Shown here piece after piece: positions 1 through 5,909 of a DNA stretch of 6,302 bases. The notes beneath the pieces are model-generated. The model had not been told where the DNA came from. It made no database searches and saw nothing but the letters and a program-made list of their open reading frames with translations. Positions within the stretch are counted from its first letter, which is position 1; every line of letters starts with the position of its first letter. The translations under genes were made by a program, and so were the position numbers. The stretch lies in NCBI GenBank assembly GCA_023434855.1, contig JAEYSJ010000361.1, positions 1-6,302 of the forward strand, given 5' to 3'. The stretch is from Bacillota bacterium. Lineage in GTDB: Bacteria; Bacillota_C; Negativicutes; JAEYSJ01.

Positions 1-1353
1 GGCAATACAGTATCCGGAAGTGTGGTCGGCACCCATCGGGGTAGTGGCATAGGTCAGGCCGATACCTTTGATCGGGCGCGGATCATATGCGGGAATAGCT
101 TGGTCCTTAACAACAGGAACCCGGAACAATCCGCAAGCTTTACCGACAAAGGCGGTACCGCTGCCGATAATGCGTCCCAGCGGAGTAGGAATGGCCATTT
201 CTTTAACAGCCTGCAGAGCGGCCTTGCCATCACCCCAGGGAATCAGTCCGCCTTCCATAGCAGTTGCTATGGCAACAGATATTTCGATAGCATCTACGCC
301 GACATCGTCCATTTCGCGGTCGATGTAGGCGATATCATCAAGGTCTTTGATACAGGCGTCGGCGCCAAGGCCCCAAACAGTTTCATATTCAAAGCCACTG
401 GTAATATATTTGCCGTTTTTATCAGGATAATGCTGAGAACAACGGATAATACAACCGGCATGGCAGCCATGGGATACTTTGCCTTCGCCGCCGCGTTCGG
501 TAATCGTAGCATTCAGGGTTTCACCGGAGATATTATCATTCCAGTCCATACGGCCTCTGGTGAAGTTTTGCGTAGGCAGGCCGCCGGCTTCGTTCAGGAT
601 GTTTACCAGCACGTCAGTGCCATACAGCGGTAGACCTTGACCGGTAACCGGGTGAGTAGTAAGAGCCTTGGCAAATACTTTGGCGGCTTCTCTGAATTTC
701 TCAGGATTAGCAATAGTAACGCCAGGTGCGCCGGTATCGTCGATAACGATGGCTTTTACCTTCTTGGAACCCATTACTGCGCCTAGACCGCCACGGCCGG
801 CGCTGCGGATATTGCTTTCGGGGTCTTTAACGGAAATATTAGCACTAGCAAGACGATATTCACCGGCAGGACCAGCGATGGCAATACCGACTTTAGGACC
901 GTATTTTGCGCTTAACACTTCGATGGCTTTGTAGTTGCCGCAGCCGCCGAGAATTTCAGCAGGAGCATCTTCAATGGTAACGCCGTTCATGTCAACTTTA
1001 AGCACGAAGAACTTGTCTTCAGCAGGCATTCCTTCAACTACAAGAGCTTTAATGCCCATTCTGGCCATCTTCTGCGCAAAAGTACCACCAGCATTACTCT
1101 CTTTGATAGTACCGGTTAACGGGCTCTTAGCGCCAACGGACAGACGTCCGGAATTGGCTGCGCTGGTACCGGTAAGAAAACCGGGAGCAAAAATCAGTTT
1201 ATTATTTTTTCCCAATGCATGACAGGTAGGCTTCACTTCATCAGCGACAAAACTAGAAGTAAGAGCACGGCCTGCTATTCCTGCATACTTCTCTGGAACC
1301 TCACCAATAGTTACATTTTTAGTTGTCAGGTCTACACGGATAAATTTACTCAT
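1..1353 (-). CDS. Aldehyde ferredoxin oxidoreductase (AOR) family tungsten/molybdenum enzyme, N-terminal 451 residues (3' end outside window)
   Basis: The reading frame is open from an ATG at 1353 to the left edge, with no stop. The family (about 600-700 residues) oxidises aldehydes or related substrates with a bis-pterin tungsten or molybdenum cofactor and one [4Fe-4S] cluster, passing electrons to ferredoxin; it is cytoplasmic. Visible signatures: the N-terminal pterin-binding domain with SAGRGGLGAVMGSKKVKA at about 184-201; a cluster-binding cysteine motif at C297, C301 and C305 (HGCHAGCIIRC); and TTPMGADHTSG at about 437-447, whose His443 probably matches the active-site His of characterised AORs. 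The fourth cluster cysteine should lie beyond the window. The start is set by the SD AGGGGAGGG at 1360-1368, six bases upstream. The spacing CX3CX3C differs from the CX2CX3C I recall for Pyrococcus AOR, so the subfamily and substrate are not assigned. The gene lies behind a tandem structured leader with two terminators. Confidence 0.93.
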   Translation of the reverse strand, partial: MSKFIRVDLTTKNVTIGEVPEKYAGIAGRALTSSFVADEVKPTCHALGKNNKLIFAPGFLTGTSAANSGRLSVGAKSPLTGTIKESNAGGTFAQKMARMGIKALVVEGMPAEDKFFVLKVDMNGVTIEDAPAEILGGCGNYKAIEVLSAKYGPKVGIAIAGPAGEYRLASANISVKDPESNIRSAGRGGLGAVMGSKKVKAIVIDDTGAPGVTIANPEKFREAAKVFAKALTTHPVTGQGLPLYGTDVLVNILNEAGGLPTQNFTRGRMDWNDNISGETLNATITERGGEGKVSHGCHAGCIIRCSQHYPDKNGKYITSGFEYETVWGLGADACIKDLDDIAYIDREMDDVGVDAIEISVAIATAMEGGLIPWGDGKAALQAVKEMAIPTPLGRIIGSGTAFVGKACGLFRVPVVKDQAIPAYDPRPIKGIGLTYATTPMGADHTSGYCIA

Positions 1354-1388
1354 CAAAAACCCTCCCCTTATTTTGACTTATATTAATA

Positions 1389-1450
1389 TAAAAAGAGGTG
1401 CTAAAGACTATATTAAGCAAATAATTTACTTAAATAGTTTTAGTACCTCT
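1389..1450 (-). terminator. Intrinsic terminator (attenuator) of leader copy B, proximal to the AOR-family gene
   Basis: In the minus-strand RNA, a long imperfect hairpin pairs bases 1450-1429 with 1417-1394, from AGAGGU to ACCUCU at its base. It has about 20 pairs, two small bulges and an 11-base loop, and is followed directly by a run of five U at 1394-1390. The 6-bp base of the stem (1450-1445) is also used by the closing stem of aptamer copy B, so the two structures exclude each other. It lies only 36 bases before the start codon of the AOR-family gene, with no promoter seen between, so it must be read through for expression. Confidence 0.85.
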
Positions 1451-1538
1451 TCCTTTGCACATTGGCTGGCACGATAATTACTCATCGCACCTTAACGTTT
1501 ATTATCTCCCTGTGGGATGATAATAAATCGGAAGCAGT
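1445..1538 (-). promoter_or_regulatory. Riboswitch-like aptamer copy B (candidate Moco/Tuco-type cofactor sensor), proximal
   Basis: This is a structured RNA in the leader of the AOR-family gene. Hand folding gives a three-way junction. P1 pairs 1538-1530 with 1453-1445 (8 pairs and one G-A mismatch). P2 pairs 1527-1519 with 1506-1498, then a one-base bulge and 1517-1514 with 1510-1507, loop ACA. P3 pairs 1491-1482 with 1477-1468 (10 pairs including G-U) and is capped by a GUAA tetraloop. Conserved single-stranded elements are CGA after P1, ACG between P2 and P3, and AGCCAAUGUGCAAA before the 3' arm of P1. The second copy at 1635-1721 keeps these elements. P1 overlaps the base of the following terminator. 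Assignment to the Moco/Tuco class rests on gene context (W/Mo pterin enzyme) and a loose resemblance to that class; the structure itself is better supported than the ligand. Confidence 0.7.
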
Positions 1539-1588
1539 ATTGTTTTTTTGATAACCGATGCAATAACTCGCCAGTGTCTTAACCAAAG

Positions 1589-1607
1589 TAAAATATGGAA
1601 TATTTTA
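1589..1607. repeat. Perfect 8-bp inverted repeat in the spacer between the two aptamer copies
   Basis: TAAAATAT and ATATTTTA flank a 3-base GGA centre. It sits just past the U-run of terminator A and about 50 bases upstream of aptamer B. Because it is made only of A and T it would be a weak RNA hairpin; as DNA it could be an operator, or mere AT-rich composition. The rest of the spacer (1539-1612) holds an A/T run at 1542-1548 and no clear promoter or gene. Confidence 0.4.
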
Positions 1608-1612
1608 ACATC

Positions 1613-1641
1613 AAAAAAGGAAGCCCGTATTACGGACTTCC
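1613..1641 (-). terminator. Intrinsic terminator (attenuator) of leader copy A, distal
   Basis: In the minus-strand RNA, GGAAGUCCGU (1641-1632) pairs with ACGGGCUUCC (1628-1619), with one internal A-C mismatch and a tiny loop (AAU), followed by six U (1618-1613). This is a textbook intrinsic terminator. Its 5' arm begins with the same GGAAGUC bases that form the 3' strand of the aptamer A closing stem, so terminator and closed aptamer are mutually exclusive. Confidence 0.9.
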
Positions 1642-1721
1642 TTTGCACACTGGCTGGCACGAAAATTCCTTCTCGCACCCTCGTTTATCATCACCTGTCT
1701 GGCGATGATAACTCGGAACTC
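1635..1721 (-). promoter_or_regulatory. Riboswitch-like aptamer copy A (candidate Moco/Tuco-type cofactor sensor), distal
   Basis: This is the same three-way-junction RNA as copy B, first in the transcript. P1 pairs 1721-1715 with 1641-1635 (6 pairs, one G-G mismatch; core UUCC/GGAA). P2 pairs 1711-1701 with 1695-1685 (11 pairs, 5-base loop AGACA). P3 pairs 1679-1670 with 1665-1656 (10 pairs) and carries a GGAA tetraloop, again of GNRA type. Following P3, AGCCAGUGUGCAAAGGAAG differs from copy B by one base. P2 sequences differ between the copies while pairing is kept, and P3 shows paired changes near its loop; this is evidence that selection acts on structure. The Moco/Tuco assignment is inferred from context and was not checked against Rfam RF01055. 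Confidence 0.7.
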
Positions 1722-1725
1722 TTAT

Positions 1726-1754
1726 AATATAATCATTCGCTTCATATTTCTAAA
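1726..1754 (-). promoter_or_regulatory. Predicted sigma-A promoter of the AOR-family leader
   Basis: A -10-like TATATT (1731-1726) lies 17 bases from a weak -35-like TTTAGA (1754-1749). Transcription would begin near 1719, right at the closing stem of aptamer A, which is where a riboswitch transcript would be expected to start. Alternatives in the same AT-rich stretch (TATTAT, 1729-1724) cannot be excluded. If transcription starts as late as 1719, P1 of copy A is limited to about its four inner pairs. No clear intrinsic terminator separates this region from the upstream chemoreceptor gene (stop at 1806), so readthrough from that gene is also possible. Confidence 0.5.
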
Positions 1755-1805
1755 TTCCTGCAAGAAAATAATAAAAATTTTAATAATTTTTTTAATAATC
1801 ATATA

Positions 1806-3485
1806 TTACCGATTGTCTTTTTCGCCGACGAACAGCATCCCGACGATTTTATTGTTACCATCCTTCAGGGGTTCATAAGCGCTAATATACCATTCGCCCA
1901 TAACTCTGGCCCGGCCAACATACTTCATACCTTTTTTTAGAACCGCACCTTCAACGTAGTCGGCTGCAGGCGTGCCGACAGCTCGTTCTCCATCGGACCG
2001 GGTGACAGTTGTAGCAACACGTAAATTTTCCTGGAAAATAGTAATTTGTCCGCCAACTATTTTTGCTATTTCATCTACCAAACCGGTGTTGTTATTAATA
2101 ACCGTTGAACCAACCTGTAAACGTCCACTGTTTCTTTCTATATTCCCTTTACTGCTTAACATGCCATGGGCTTTTTGCAGCTTACTTTCCAGACGTCTAC
2201 GAACATCATCGCTGACAGGAATAAATTGGGCCGTCATTTCTTCCATGGAATATACCAGCCCGTCCAGTGACTTGGTTGATGCAGCAATCTTATCCATCAA
2301 AGCATTAACTTCTTCGCTAGTAGCGTTGACTTCCTGGCTGGAGGCAGCCGATTGTTGGGAAATAGCTGCAATTTCACTAACAAAATGAACAATTTCATCC
2401 ATCTCTTTAGTAACAGTACGCACATTCCCCAGCATAAGCTGAGCACTTGTTGATAAATCCGTACTGATATCAGTTATCTTGCCTAAAGCCTGTTCTGATA
2501 ACTTCGCAAGTTCTGTTCCCTCATCAGTTTCTATTGATGCTTTTTGCATGAGAGAAACAGTCTGATCTGTCTCCTGCTGAATTACTCTAACCAAGCCGAT
2601 AATTTCACTTGCCGATTGATGAGAATTCTCAGCAAGTTTACGGACTTCCTCTGCCACTACGGCAAAGCCCCGCCCGTGCTCACCAGCCCTGGCCGCTTCA
2701 ATGGCCGCATTCAAAGCCAGCAGATTTGTCTGGGCAGCAATTCCTGTAATAACCTCGACGATCTTGCCAATCTCCTCAACTCTCACCGCCAAATGATTAA
2801 TTGCTTCTCCTGATTCTTTAACTTCGCCCTGAATTGTAAACATTTTGGCGATAACTTCTCCTACCTGAGCAGCACTGCTGGAAGCAACCTGGGCGGCCTG
2901 TCCTGCTAAATCGGTAGTTTTTTCGGCCACTCCTGCCGCTTCATGAGCTTTTTGGCTGGCCCGTCCGGTAGCCTGACTGCACTTTTCAATCTCAAGAACT
3001 TGTTGCTGTGCACCTGATGCAATTTCACCGATGGCACTGGCGGTCTGCTGCATGGCGTCAGCTGTCTGAGTTGTAGCCTGCGCCAAATTGTCGCTGGCCG
3101 CTGACACCTGACTGCCGAAAGAGGAAATACCGGACACAATACCGCCGATTTTTCCCAGTACATAACTTATTTCTTCTGCTAAAAATTCAAATTCGTCACC
3201 TGTTTGAACAATAATTTTGTGAGATAAATCCTGACCTCCGGCAGCAATCGTGCTTATAGCGCTACCAATAGCCCTGAGAGGTTTGGTGATAAGACCGCCC
3301 GCCCAATACCCCCATACGGCAGCAACGATAATTCCAAGGAAAGAAGCAAGCAAAGATAAAAATAAACCAGCGGTGGAGCCAATAGTAAAAATATAGATAA
3401 GTACGGGAATTTGTCCAAAAAAGGCACCCATCAAAATTAGAATGGCAACTTTTAATCTAACTCCGCTAAGCTCCAAACATATCAC
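1806..3485 (-). CDS. Methyl-accepting chemotaxis protein with C-terminal Cache-like domain
   Basis: A membrane chemoreceptor that should signal through CheW and CheA to the flagellar motor. The 559 residues show two hydrophobic helices at about 11-33 and 38-62 with almost no loop between them, a HAMP-like segment at about 63-118, and a long coiled-coil signalling region. The highly conserved hairpin tip is at about 238-288 ([20 protein letters not shown], then [18 protein letters not shown]). Residues about 455-559 ([59 protein letters not shown]) look like the sCache_3/Cache_3-Cache_2 fold, normally a periplasmic sensor placed before HAMP. Here it follows the signalling region and should be cytoplasmic, so ligand sensing is probably internal. 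The start is uncertain: GTG 3485 has only 3 bases to GGAGG, while TTG 3476 has 12. A TTGACA promoter lies upstream. Confidence 0.92.
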   Translation of the reverse strand: MICLELSGVRLKVAILILMGAFFGQIPVLIYIFTIGSTAGLFLSLLASFLGIIVAAVWGYWAGGLITKPLRAIGSAISTIAAGGQDLSHKIIVQTGDEFEFLAEEISYVLGKIGGIVSGISSFGSQVSAASDNLAQATTQTADAMQQTASAIGEIASGAQQQVLEIEKCSQATGRASQKAHEAAGVAEKTTDLAGQAAQVASSSAAQVGEVIAKMFTIQGEVKESGEAINHLAVRVEEIGKIVEVITGIAAQTNLLALNAAIEAARAGEHGRGFAVVAEEVRKLAENSHQSASEIIGLVRVIQQETDQTVSLMQKASIETDEGTELAKLSEQALGKITDISTDLSTSAQLMLGNVRTVTKEMDEIVHFVSEIAAISQQSAASSQEVNATSEEVNALMDKIAASTKSLDGLVYSMEEMTAQFIPVSDDVRRRLESKLQKAHGMLSSKGNIERNSGRLQVGSTVINNNTGLVDEIAKIVGGQITIFQENLRVATTVTRSDGERAVGTPAADYVEGAVLKKGMKYVGRARVMGEWYISAYEPLKDGNNKIVGMLFVGEKDNR

Positions 3486-3486
3486 A

Positions 3487-3494
3487 CTCCTCCC
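3487..3494 (-). promoter_or_regulatory. Ribosome binding site of the chemoreceptor gene, ambiguous start
   Basis: GGGAGGAG on the minus strand is a strong SD. Its best-spaced ATG (3480-3478, 8 bases from GGAGG) is out of frame and meets a stop after four codons (MFGA). In-frame choices are GTG at 3485, very close, or TTG at 3476, somewhat far. Either a non-AUG start is used, or the four-codon peptide is a translated minicistron. Confidence 0.6.
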
Positions 3495-3516
3495 GAATTA
3501 TATTAATTACTCAAAT

Positions 3517-3544
3517 TGTATAATATTCTGTCATAAACTGTCAA
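3517..3544 (-). promoter_or_regulatory. Predicted sigma-A promoter of the chemoreceptor gene
   Basis: A perfect -35 TTGACA (3544-3539) and a -10-like TATACA (3522-3517) are separated by 16 bases. It starts ten bases past the stop codon of the NlpC/P60 gene and would give a leader of about 25 bases. No flagellar sigma-28-type element was seen. TATTAT, three bases nearer the -35, is an alternative -10 but with short spacing. Confidence 0.6.
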
Positions 3545-3553
3545 ATAATTTAT

Positions 3554-4042
3554 TTAAATAATACGCCGGGCACCCAGATATCTTGTCTTCCAATAGAAAT
3601 CATCAAGTTTGCTGACGGTTATTCCCCGGCTGGAAGAAGCATGAATAAATTTTCCATTCTCAAGATATATACCGCAATGGGAAGGACCAGATTGATATGT
3701 AGTAAAAAAAACCAGATCGCCCCGCCGTAATTCATTTTTAAATACCGCTTTGCCTGCTTTGAATTGAGTATCCGCCGTGCGGGGCAGTTTTTGCATATGT
3801 TTATCAAATACATACCAAACAAAACCGGAGCAATCAAACCCTTTAGGCGTAGTACCACCAAACTTGTAAGGCACACCAATATAATTCAAGGCAGTATCGG
3901 TAATATTCTTGGCTAGATAGTTTGGCGAAGTTTTAGCAACACCGCTATCTTTGCTCACTGCTTTAACGCTTGAGGCATGAGCCAAAGGAGCCGTAACATT
4001 CAGCAGCATCAGCAAAATTGCCATAATTATCTTAAGTTGCAT
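3554..4042 (-). CDS. Secreted NlpC/P60 family cell-wall peptidase
   Basis: A papain-like endopeptidase, probably cutting peptide bonds in peptidoglycan stems (typically D-gamma-glutamyl to diamino acid), acting outside the membrane. Of 162 residues, 1-23 form a signal peptide (basic start, hydrophobic core, AHA before the likely cut), followed by a short linker to about 45 and a single NlpC/P60 domain to the end. Catalytic residues are recognisable: Cys71 in FDCSGFVWYVF, His122 in PSHCGIYLENG and His134 in KFIHASSSRG. RRGDLVFF (106-113) is the usual family motif. There is no SH3, LysM or other wall-binding domain, so this is a minimal member. AGGAGG at 4055-4050 fixes the ATG start. It lies 119 bases after moaA; no clear promoter was found in that gap, so cotranscription with moaA is possible, though a functional link is not evident. 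Confidence 0.93.
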   Translation of the reverse strand: MQLKIIMAILLMLLNVTAPLAHASSVKAVSKDSGVAKTSPNYLAKNITDTALNYIGVPYKFGGTTPKGFDCSGFVWYVFDKHMQKLPRTADTQFKAGKAVFKNELRRGDLVFFTTYQSGPSHCGIYLENGKFIHASSSRGITVSKLDDFYWKTRYLGARRII

Positions 4043-4161
4043 ATACAGACCTCCTAGGACAAGCCAAAGCTAGAAACTAATATGACCTTAATTACATCCG
4101 GGCATTGTTTCAGTAGTTTTAGCAGTTTGTGAAAGACAACAAATAACCTTCTCCTTATATT
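4043..4161 (-). other. Spacer between moaA and the NlpC/P60 gene with an orphan Shine-Dalgarno
   Basis: Just past the moaA stop, the minus strand has AAGGAGAAGG (4156-4147), a strong SD with no recognised gene after it. Eight bases on from its AGGAG core is a TTG (4142) that opens an eight-codon frame ending in TAA at 4119. It may be chance, a tiny leader peptide, or the remains of a lost downstream cistron. No intrinsic terminator and no convincing promoter were seen in this spacer. Confidence 0.3.
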
Positions 4162-5145
4162 TTACCCGCCGATTTGGGACATTTTACGATGAAATTCCGG
4201 ATTGCCGCTGATATGACATAAATTATGGCTGACCGGCTTTGCCTGGATGGCTTTATAGAATAATTCCGCTAACAGTTCATCCGTTGCTCCTGTCCGTAAG
4301 GGAGTTTTTATATCAATCTCCTGATCTGACAACAGACAAGGTTTTAATTTGCCATCAGCGGTAAGACGTAAACGGTTGCAGGCATTACAGAAATGCTCTG
4401 AAATCGGTGTTATAAAACCAAATCTGCCCTTAGCCCCTGGTAATCGGTAATATTTAGCCGGACCGTTACCTGCACCATAGGCATCGACAGGCTCAAATTT
4501 GCCTCCGCCGGCAGCTGTAAGCATCTTTTTTACTTCTTCAATACTCAGTCCTGGTCCAACACCACAGTTACCAATAGGCATATATTCGATAAATCGTATA
4601 TCAAGCGGTTGACAATATACCTGCTCGACGAAATACGCTAAATCACTTTCCGTAAAAGTCTCAGTCAACACTACATTAATTTTTACCGGCGTAAGTCCTG
4701 CCGCCATAGCGCCGGCAACACCATCCAAAGTATCCTGAAGCTTCCCATACTGGGTTATAGCATTAAACCTTTCGGAATTAATTGTATCAAGACTAATATT
4801 TACCCGCTTTAACCCTGCGGCTTTAAGCTCGTCCGCCATGCCCGCAAGCAAACTGCCATTGGTAGTCATCGAAACATCTGTAATATTGGGAATAGCCGCA
4901 ACATCACGCACAAATTCAACTATTCCCTTACGCACTAAAGGCTCACCGCCAGTCAGACGCACCTTGCTGATTCCGTGGCGGCTAAGTACTGTTATTATTC
5001 TGAGCAGTTCCTCATAGGACAAAATTTCGAAATGCTCCAGTTGTTTGACCCCTTCCTTTGGCATGCAATAAACGCAGCGAAAATTGCAGCGGTCGGTTAC
5101 TGAAACTCTTAGATAATCAATTGTACGATTATAACAGTCATGCAT
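4162..5145 (-). CDS. moaA: GTP 3',8-cyclase MoaA (molybdopterin biosynthesis, radical SAM)
   Basis: Catalyses the first step of molybdenum/tungsten cofactor synthesis: radical-SAM conversion of GTP to 3',8-cyclo-7,8-dihydro-GTP, which MoaC turns into cyclic pyranopterin. It acts in the cytoplasm and needs two [4Fe-4S] clusters. The 327 residues match the family's usual length. The SAM cluster motif is C20-x3-C24-x2-C27 (CNFRCVYC). KVRLTGGEPLVRKG at 61-74 is the radical-SAM GGE segment, and TTNGSLL and VNISLDT are family blocks. The C-terminal cluster that binds GTP is C253, C256 and C270 (FCNACNRLRLTADGKLKPC). The protein ends in the conserved GlyGly tail (SQIGG) needed for catalysis. SD GAGGGTG at 5160-5154 lies eight bases before the ATG. 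It follows mobB by 26 bases, in one transcription unit. MoaC, MoaE and MoeA are not in the window. Confidence 0.97.
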   Translation of the reverse strand: MHDCYNRTIDYLRVSVTDRCNFRCVYCMPKEGVKQLEHFEILSYEELLRIITVLSRHGISKVRLTGGEPLVRKGIVEFVRDVAAIPNITDVSMTTNGSLLAGMADELKAAGLKRVNISLDTINSERFNAITQYGKLQDTLDGVAGAMAAGLTPVKINVVLTETFTESDLAYFVEQVYCQPLDIRFIEYMPIGNCGVGPGLSIEEVKKMLTAAGGGKFEPVDAYGAGNGPAKYYRLPGAKGRFGFITPISEHFCNACNRLRLTADGKLKPCLLSDQEIDIKTPLRTGATDELLAELFYKAIQAKPVSHNLCHISGNPEFHRKMSQIGG

Positions 5146-5171
5146 CGTCTTTTCACCCTCTCATCTATGCC

Positions 5172-5663
5172 TCACCTTACCTTAATAATGTTAGCCGCCA
5201 GAAAATCAGCCATTTCCGAAGCGTCTTCAAGGCTAAAATGAGGCACCCCGTCATATAGTTTAGCATCTGATGCCACTGCAAGCAGTTCTTCTTTCAAACA
5301 TAACGGGGTATCGCAAGCCGCCCGGCGAAATACCTCAATTTTCGTCTTACTTTCCCGTTTATATCCTTCGGTAAAGATTATATCAACACCGTCAATATAT
5401 TCAACGACTTCATCAAGCAATAGTTCCTGGTCAACCTTTTTAATCATCGCCATCTTCTGGGGCGAGGAAATGCACACTATGTCGGCCCCAGCCTGGGCAT
5501 GACGCCAGGTATCCTTACCTGGTTTATCAATATCAAAACCGTGCACATCATGTTTAATTGTAGCTACCTTATAGCCTCGCTCTTTCATTGCCTTAATCAA
5601 TTTTTCTAAATAAGTGGTTTTACCGCAATTAGATCTGCCTACAATAGAAATCACTGGAATCAT
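5172..5663 (-). CDS. mobB: Molybdopterin-guanine dinucleotide biosynthesis adapter protein MobB
   Basis: A GTP-binding P-loop protein that partners MobA in attaching a nucleotide to molybdopterin; it improves cofactor maturation but is not essential where studied. From the chosen start it has 163 residues, typical for the family. The Walker A loop is GRSNCGKT at 9-16. KHDVHGFDIDKPGKDTWRHA at 38-57 is a MobB signature, IIFTEGYK at 95-102 is the Walker B-like region, and KIEVFR at 108-113 is also family-like. The frame stays open upstream to a TTG at 5726, but ATG 5663 is preferred: AGGTGA lies five bases before it and the protein then begins directly with the P-loop strand MIPVISIVG, as in homologues. 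Another in-frame TTG at 5693 has GGAG eight bases upstream and cannot be fully excluded. A near-consensus promoter precedes the gene. Confidence 0.95.
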   Translation of the reverse strand: MIPVISIVGRSNCGKTTYLEKLIKAMKERGYKVATIKHDVHGFDIDKPGKDTWRHAQAGADIVCISSPQKMAMIKKVDQELLLDEVVEYIDGVDIIFTEGYKRESKTKIEVFRRAACDTPLCLKEELLAVASDAKLYDGVPHFSLEDASEMADFLAANIIKVR

Positions 5664-5729
5664 ATAAATCACCTGCCATTTCAGTATAATCAAAAAAATT
5701 CTCCGTAAAAATATATTACCCTTCAAACT

Positions 5730-5758
5730 ATTATAAATCCAAACAAAATACGCGTCAA
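5730..5758 (-). promoter_or_regulatory. Sigma-A promoter of mobB-moaA
   Basis: A -35 TTGACG (5758-5753) and a perfect -10 TATAAT (5735-5730) are separated by exactly 17 bases. It is the best promoter in the window. The predicted start near 5723 gives a leader of about 60 bases without any copy of the aptamer found before the AOR-family gene and without a terminator hairpin, so this unit appears constitutive or controlled by a factor not visible here. Confidence 0.8.
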
Positions 5759-5794
5759 TTCAGAAAATTTGTCTATTAGTACACTTCTGACACA

Positions 5795-5823
5795 TTTACC
5801 CTGCAATCTAAACCGTGTAAAAT
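5795..5823 (+). promoter_or_regulatory. Predicted sigma-A promoter of the UPF0173-type hydrolase
   Basis: A -35-like TTTACC (5795-5800) and a -10-like TAAAAT (5818-5823, one mismatch to TATAAT) are separated by 17 bases. It diverges from the mobB promoter, the two -35 elements being about 36 bases apart. The leader would be about 80 bases. Confidence 0.5.
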
Positions 5824-5909
5824 AACAGCATAATAAGCTGAATATCAACAGGAAGTAATAGGCAAATTATAGAAATAAAAAATCAAATAAGGTATTAAGG
5901 AGGTTGCAA

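Noticed and set aside
22..633. Long plus-strand open frame of 203 codons (and shorter plus-strand frames up to 1222)
   Set aside because: They lie opposite the AOR-family coding frame, which carries clear family motifs on the minus strand; their translations show no recognisable protein and they lack good ribosome binding sites. They are shadow frames.
1451..1721. Repeated blocks read as a mobile-element end, CRISPR-like repeat or tRNA-like element
   Set aside because: There are only two copies, both oriented toward the AOR-family gene, each followed by a terminator and with paired structural changes; there are no terminal inverted repeats, transposase or spacer array. A cis-regulatory RNA explains them better.
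1445..1721. Cyclic-di-GMP-I, TPP, cobalamin, glycine or THF riboswitch as the identity of the tandem RNA
   Set aside because: The hallmark sequences that I remember for these classes are absent, although a GNRA-capped three-way junction superficially recalls the c-di-GMP-I fold and tandem copies recall glycine riboswitches. This was judged by eye only, so a covariance search could overrule it.
1742..1805. AT-rich stretch after the chemoreceptor stop as its terminator
   Set aside because: Runs of A and T and short AT palindromes are present, but no GC-containing stem followed by a U-run on the minus strand could be drawn.
1972..2813. Plus-strand frames within the chemoreceptor gene
   Set aside because: They are opposite a well-conserved MCP signalling domain and have no motif or convincing SD of their own.
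3550..3561. 12-base palindrome TTATTTAAATAA at the end of the NlpC/P60 gene as a terminator or operator
   Set aside because: It has no GC pairs and no separate loop or U-run, and lies in AT-rich sequence overlapping a stop codon; chance is the simplest explanation.
5664..5726. N-terminal extension of MobB from TTG 5726
   Set aside because: The extension is not family-like, overlaps the predicted transcription start zone, and ATG 5663 has a suitable SD and starts at the expected first strand of the P-loop domain.
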